Of a DNA stretch of 64,000 nt, positions 61,076-64,000 are shown in pieces. The position numbers were made by a program, and so were the translations under genes. The notes beneath the pieces were generated by a model. That model had not been told where the DNA came from and searched no databases. It worked only from the letters and a program-made list of their open reading frames with translations. Positions within the stretch are counted from its first letter, which is position 1. Each line of letters begins with the position of its first letter. Source of the stretch: an uncultured Porphyromonas sp. (lineage in GTDB: Bacteria; Bacteroidota; Bacteroidia; Bacteroidales; Porphyromonadaceae); NCBI GenBank assembly GCA_905372565.1, contig CAJPPK010000005.1, positions 21,522 to 85,521 on the forward strand. Reading direction: 5' to 3'.

Positions 61076-61083
61076 TATCTTTG
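61076..61083 (+). promoter_or_regulatory. -7 promoter box for rplM-rpsI
   Basis: TATCTTTG after a T-run, as at rplS; about 190 nt leader that could hold an autoregulatory structure. Confidence 0.75.
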
Positions 61084-61274
61084 TGCGCTGTTTATCAAAT
61101 AGTATCTAGGCGAGTCCTCGGTCTTTCGTGAGCTTCTTCACACCGCGGTATCCCTACCGTAGTGTGCTTCAGCCTCGTGTCCACGGCGTCTTTGATGCCA
61201 AGAGGTTAGGGTAAGAAGTCACCGGCTGTATGGTCTCGCTTTCGTCTAAGTAATCTTTAACAATAACAGAAGGA

Positions 61275-61730
61275 ATGGACACTTTAAGTTTCAAGACCGT
61301 CTCTGCTAACGCCGCTACCGTCACTAAGGAGTGGGTCGTGGTCGACGCAGCAGGTCAGAGCTTGGGTCGTGTGTGCTCCACCATCGCGAAGCTTCTTCGC
61401 GGGAAGTACAAGCCCAACTTCACCCCACACGTAGACTGTGGCGACAACGTCATCGTCATCAATGCCGACAAGGTCGTGCTCACTGGTAAGAAGTGGGACG
61501 ATCGTGTTTACCTCAAGTTCTCTGGCTATCCTGGTGGTCAGCGTAGCTTCAGCCCACGCTTCCTCCAGGCTAAGGGCTCTGATCGCCTCTTCCGTAAGGT
61601 CGTCAAGGGTATGCTCCCTAAGAACCGTCTCGGTGCGGCTATCCTCGCTAACCTCTACGTCTATGACGGTGCAGAGCACAAGCACCAGGCTCAGCAGCCT
61701 CGCCTCGTAGATCTTAACACGCTCAAGTAA
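61275..61730 (+). CDS. rplM: 50S ribosomal protein L13
   Basis: 151 aa. WVVVDAAGQSLGRVCSTIAKLLRGKYKPNFTPHVDCGDNVIVINADKV, DDRVYLKFSGYPGG and KGMLPKNRLGAAILANLYVYDGAEHKHQAQQP are the L13 hallmarks. Strong codon bias. It pairs with rpsI 14 bp downstream in the conserved rplM-rpsI operon. Confidence 0.98.
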   Translation: MDTLSFKTVSANAATVTKEWVVVDAAGQSLGRVCSTIAKLLRGKYKPNFTPHVDCGDNVIVINADKVVLTGKKWDDRVYLKFSGYPGGQRSFSPRFLQAKGSDRLFRKVVKGMLPKNRLGAAILANLYVYDGAEHKHQAQQPRLVDLNTLK

Positions 61731-61744
61731 TTACAGTAGGACAT

Positions 61745-62131
61745 ATGGAATTCATCAATGCCATTGGCCGCCGTAAGGCCGCTGTCGCTCGTGTATACGT
61801 AGCAGCAGGTAGCGGTAAGATCACGATCAACAAGCGTGACATCGCTACTTATTTCCCCTCTTCGATCCTGCAGTACATCGTCCGCCAGCCACTGGCTACG
61901 CTCGATGCAGTAGAGAAGTACGACATCAAGATCAACCTCAAGGGTGGTGGCTTCAAGGGACAGAGCGAAGCAGCTCGTCTAGCTATCGCTCGTGCACTGG
62001 TCAAGATCAATGCTGAGGACAAGCCTGCACTCCGTGCTGAAGGCTTCCTGACGCGTGACTCCCGTGTCGTCGAACGTAAGAAGCCAGGTCGCCCCAAGGC
62101 ACGCAAGCGCTTCCAGTTCAGCAAGCGTTAA
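61745..62131 (+). CDS. rpsI: 30S ribosomal protein S9
   Basis: 128 aa. GRRKAAVARVYV start, LKGGGFKGQSEAARLAIARALV, and the basic tail DSRVVERKKPGRPKARKRFQFSKR whose final Lys-Arg reaches the P-site tRNA. Second gene of the L13-S9 operon. A 166-bp gap without a clear terminator leads to rpsB. Confidence 0.98.
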   Translation: MEFINAIGRRKAAVARVYVAAGSGKITINKRDIATYFPSSILQYIVRQPLATLDAVEKYDIKINLKGGGFKGQSEAARLAIARALVKINAEDKPALRAEGFLTRDSRVVERKKPGRPKARKRFQFSKR

Positions 62132-62297
62132 TATCCATCAGCTGGCTACTGGTCGCCTAGTAGCCTAGTCGGATGTTACTCGCGTTTAGTATCTAAATTG
62201 CTTAGAGCTATGGGAGTCTTCTCCCTAGAGCAAGACTTCCGTCCTACCAAGCAGTTGAAAGTAATCCTGTTACACTTTATAGAACGTAAACGAAATC

Positions 62298-63095
62298 ATG
62301 TCAAGAGTATCCTTTGACCAACTAATAGAAGCAGGTGCCCACTTTGGTCACCTCACCCGCAAGTGGAACGCTGGTATGGCTCCATATATCTTCATGGAGC
62401 GCAACGATATCCACATCATCGACCTTCACAAGACTGTTGTTAAGGTAGACGAAGCAGCCGAAATCGCTAAGACTATGGCCAAGAGCGGTAAGAAGATCCT
62501 CTTCGTGGCAACTAAGAAGCAGCTCAAGGGAGCTGTCGCTGAGCTTGCCAAGGAAGTAGGTATGCCTTATGTCACCGAGCGCTGGCCCGGTGGTATGCTC
62601 ACCAACTTCGCGACGATCCGTAAGGCCATCAAGAAGATGACCGAGATCGACAAGATGACGGCTGATGGTACGTTTGATAACCTCTCCAAGCGTGAGAAGC
62701 TTCAGATCTCTCGCCAGCGTGCTAAGCTCGAGCTCACCCTCGGCTCTATCGCTGATATGAACAAGCTCCCCAATGCGCTCTTCGTGGTAGATGTCATGAA
62801 GGAGCACATCGCAGTAGCTGAAGCTAAGCGCCTTGGTATCCCCGTATTCGCTATTGTGGACACCAATAGCGACCCTAGCAATGTAGACTACGTCATCCCC
62901 GCTAATGACGACTCCACCGCAGCAGTAGAGATCATCGTCTCTGCTATCTGCGCTGCCATCTCCGAAGGCCTGCAGGAACGCAAGGCTGAAGGTAAGGGGC
63001 AGGAAAAGGGCGAAGGCGAAGGTGGTGCTAAGCTCGTACAGAAGGGCGCGCACCGTGCTCGCCGTCGTGCTGAAGCTACCTCCGAAGAAGCTTAA
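62298..63095 (+). CDS. rpsB: 30S ribosomal protein S2
   Basis: 265 aa. FDQLIEAGAHFGHLTRKWNAGMAPYIFMERNDIHIIDLHKT, VTERWPGGMLTNFATIRKAIKKM, PNALFVVDVMKEHIAVAEAKRLGIPVFAIVDTNSDP: full S2 signature. A Glu/Gly-Lys-rich C-terminal extension (KGQEKGEGEGGAK...EATSEEA) is longer than in E. coli. Followed by tsf, the conserved pair. Confidence 0.98.
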   Translation: MSRVSFDQLIEAGAHFGHLTRKWNAGMAPYIFMERNDIHIIDLHKTVVKVDEAAEIAKTMAKSGKKILFVATKKQLKGAVAELAKEVGMPYVTERWPGGMLTNFATIRKAIKKMTEIDKMTADGTFDNLSKREKLQISRQRAKLELTLGSIADMNKLPNALFVVDVMKEHIAVAEAKRLGIPVFAIVDTNSDPSNVDYVIPANDDSTAAVEIIVSAICAAISEGLQERKAEGKGQEKGEGEGGAKLVQKGAHRARRRAEATSEEA

Positions 63096-63259
63096 GCTAG
63101 ACGAAAAGTCTACTGCTCACTCTCGAGGCTCCCTGCCTCCTAGTGAGTAGGGATAAGTGCCGAGGATGAGCTTCCCTAGTCCGCTAGCTAAGCTTATCCT
63201 CGACACGTATCTTACCCCCCAAGTATCACGATCATTCAAACTCAACTCTTATATCAATT

Positions 63260-64000
63260 ATGAGTGCACTGATGGAAAGCATCAAGAAGCTCCGCGCTCT
63301 CACTGGCGCTGGTCTCTCCGATGTCAAGAAGGCTATCGAGGAAGCAGAAGGCGATCTCGAAAAGGCGGTCGAACTGATCCGCAAGCGTGGTCAAGCTATC
63401 GCTGCTAAGCGTGGTGACCACGAAGCAGAAGAAGGATGTATCCTCGCTGCTCACGAAGGCGACTATGCTGTCATGGTAGGCGTCAAGTGTGAGACTGACT
63501 TCGTCGCTAAAAACGAAGACTTCGTCAAGCTCGTCTCTTCAATCCTCGAAGTGGCTAAGGCTAAGAAGGGCGCTAGCAAGGAAGAGATCCTCGCTGCTCC
63601 TCTCGCTGATGGCCGTAGCGTACAGGATCACATCACGGAGCGTAGCGGTGTGTCTGGCGAAAAGATGGAGCTCGGTGTCTACGAGTTCGTACAGGGTGCC
63701 TTCACGACTTCCTACATCCACCCAGGGAACATGCTTGCTACCATCGTAGCCTTCAACGAAGCTACCGATGCACAGGTAGCTCGTGACGTAGCTATGCAGA
63801 TCGCTGCTATGGCTCCAGTCGGTATCACCGAAGAGGATGTGCCTGCTGAGATCAAGGAGCGTGAGCTCAACCTCGCTCGCGAAAAGGCGCTCGAAGCTGG
63901 TAAGCCTGAGAACCTCGTCGACCATATCGCTCAGGGTGCCCTGAAGAAGTACTACAAGGAAAATACCCTCCTCGATCAGCTCTTCGTCAAGGACAACAAG
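63260..64000 (+). CDS. tsf: Translation elongation factor Ts (3' end cut by window)
   Basis: 247 codons visible from ATG 63260, open at the edge; full-length homologues in this group run to about 275. UBA-like start MSALMESIKKLRALTGAGLSDVKKAIEEAEGDLEKAVELIRKRG, then the TDFVAKNEDF motif that contacts EF-Tu, and LLDQLFVKD near the end. It recharges EF-Tu with GTP. Gap to rpsB is 164 bp. Confidence 0.97.
   Translation, partial: MSALMESIKKLRALTGAGLSDVKKAIEEAEGDLEKAVELIRKRGQAIAAKRGDHEAEEGCILAAHEGDYAVMVGVKCETDFVAKNEDFVKLVSSILEVAKAKKGASKEEILAAPLADGRSVQDHITERSGVSGEKMELGVYEFVQGAFTTSYIHPGNMLATIVAFNEATDAQVARDVAMQIAAMAPVGITEEDVPAEIKERELNLAREKALEAGKPENLVDHIAQGALKKYYKENTLLDQLFVKDNK

Larger units (their letters stand above)
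60424..61274. other. Divergent intergenic region between spt and rplM
   Basis: 851 bp. Contains a long spt leader (60424-60654), the spt promoter box (60655-60662), the Family 2 repeat (60819-60905), a 13-bp direct repeat (61006-61031), the rplM promoter (61076-61083) and a leader of about 190 nt. No gene, tRNA or riboswitch recognised. Confidence 0.8.

Noticed and set aside
62322..63053. Long antisense frame over rpsB
   Set aside because: Shadow of a highly biased ribosomal gene.

Overview
The window looks like chromosomal DNA of a Bacteroidales bacterium, most likely a Porphyromonas-type organism. The evidence is the Bacteroidetes -7 promoter box (TAnnTTTG, usually TATCTTTG) in front of most transcription units, the lack of clear Shine-Dalgarno sequences, and the family content: serine palmitoyltransferase for sphingolipids, a Mfa1/FimA-type fimbrillin, Bacteroidetes-type LptD, a PCMD-domain lipoprotein, carboxyspermidine-route polyamine genes and GH92. 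Most of it is ordinary core genome. The base composition is moderately GC-rich, except for a more AT-rich lic (choline) block. I saw no rRNA, tRNA, CRISPR array, transposase or prophage. The two end genes are cut by the window edges.

Layout. 1-7.8 kb (minus): a run from nspC through ftsY, rimO, a HU/LysM membrane protein, MoxR, DUF58 and a BatD-like protein, which is the head of a Bat (aerotolerance) locus. 8-15.3 kb (minus): lpdA, fhs, M3 peptidase, pncA and carboxyspermidine dehydrogenase. 15.8-18 kb (plus): rplS and a lipoprotein/beta-barrel pair. 18-23 kb (minus): a fimbrillin, DUF1015, serA, serC. 23.6-27.2 kb (plus): GH92, cobS, a cobC-like phosphatase. 27.2-30 kb (minus): gmk, recA, bcp, rpsU. 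30.3-34.5 kb (minus): a four-gene phosphocholine (lic-like) operon. 34.7-43.2 kb (minus): FadL-type porin, rpmH, mutY, a tricorn-like S41 protease, a four-repeat lipoprotein. 43.5-44.2 kb (plus): a small lipoprotein. 44.2-60.4 kb (minus): FecCD-type iron permease and ATPase, lamin-tail protein, XerD-type recombinase, pdxH, a GH57/glycosyltransferase/debranching-enzyme glycogen operon, lptD, an ecotin-like lipoprotein, spt. 61.2-64 kb (plus): rplM-rpsI, rpsB, tsf.

The most unusual content lies in three places. First, three dispersed short-repeat families. Two unrelated families each occur at three loci as exactly four units spaced exactly 23 bp apart. One of these arrays lies inside a coding region (HU/LysM gene) and is translated, and two others lie upstream of the two polyamine biosynthesis genes. 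The third family has a 22-bp unit preceded by a long hairpin and occurs at four intergenic loci. From memory, P. gingivalis carries a MITE called BrickBuilt built of 23-nt tandem repeats, so these may be relatives; I cannot compare sequences here. Second, a lipoprotein with a clear ecotin (serine protease inhibitor) domain whose predicted P1 residue is arginine, preceded by what looks like a second, cysteine-free ecotin-like domain. Third, a compact licD / choline kinase fusion / DMT transporter / licC operon that predicts phosphocholine decoration of a surface glycan.

Start codons were moved from the longest reading frame where a signal peptide or family N-terminus decided it (fhs, M3 peptidase, PCMD lipoprotein, beta-barrel, cobS, mutY, four-repeat lipoprotein, small lipoprotein, GH57).
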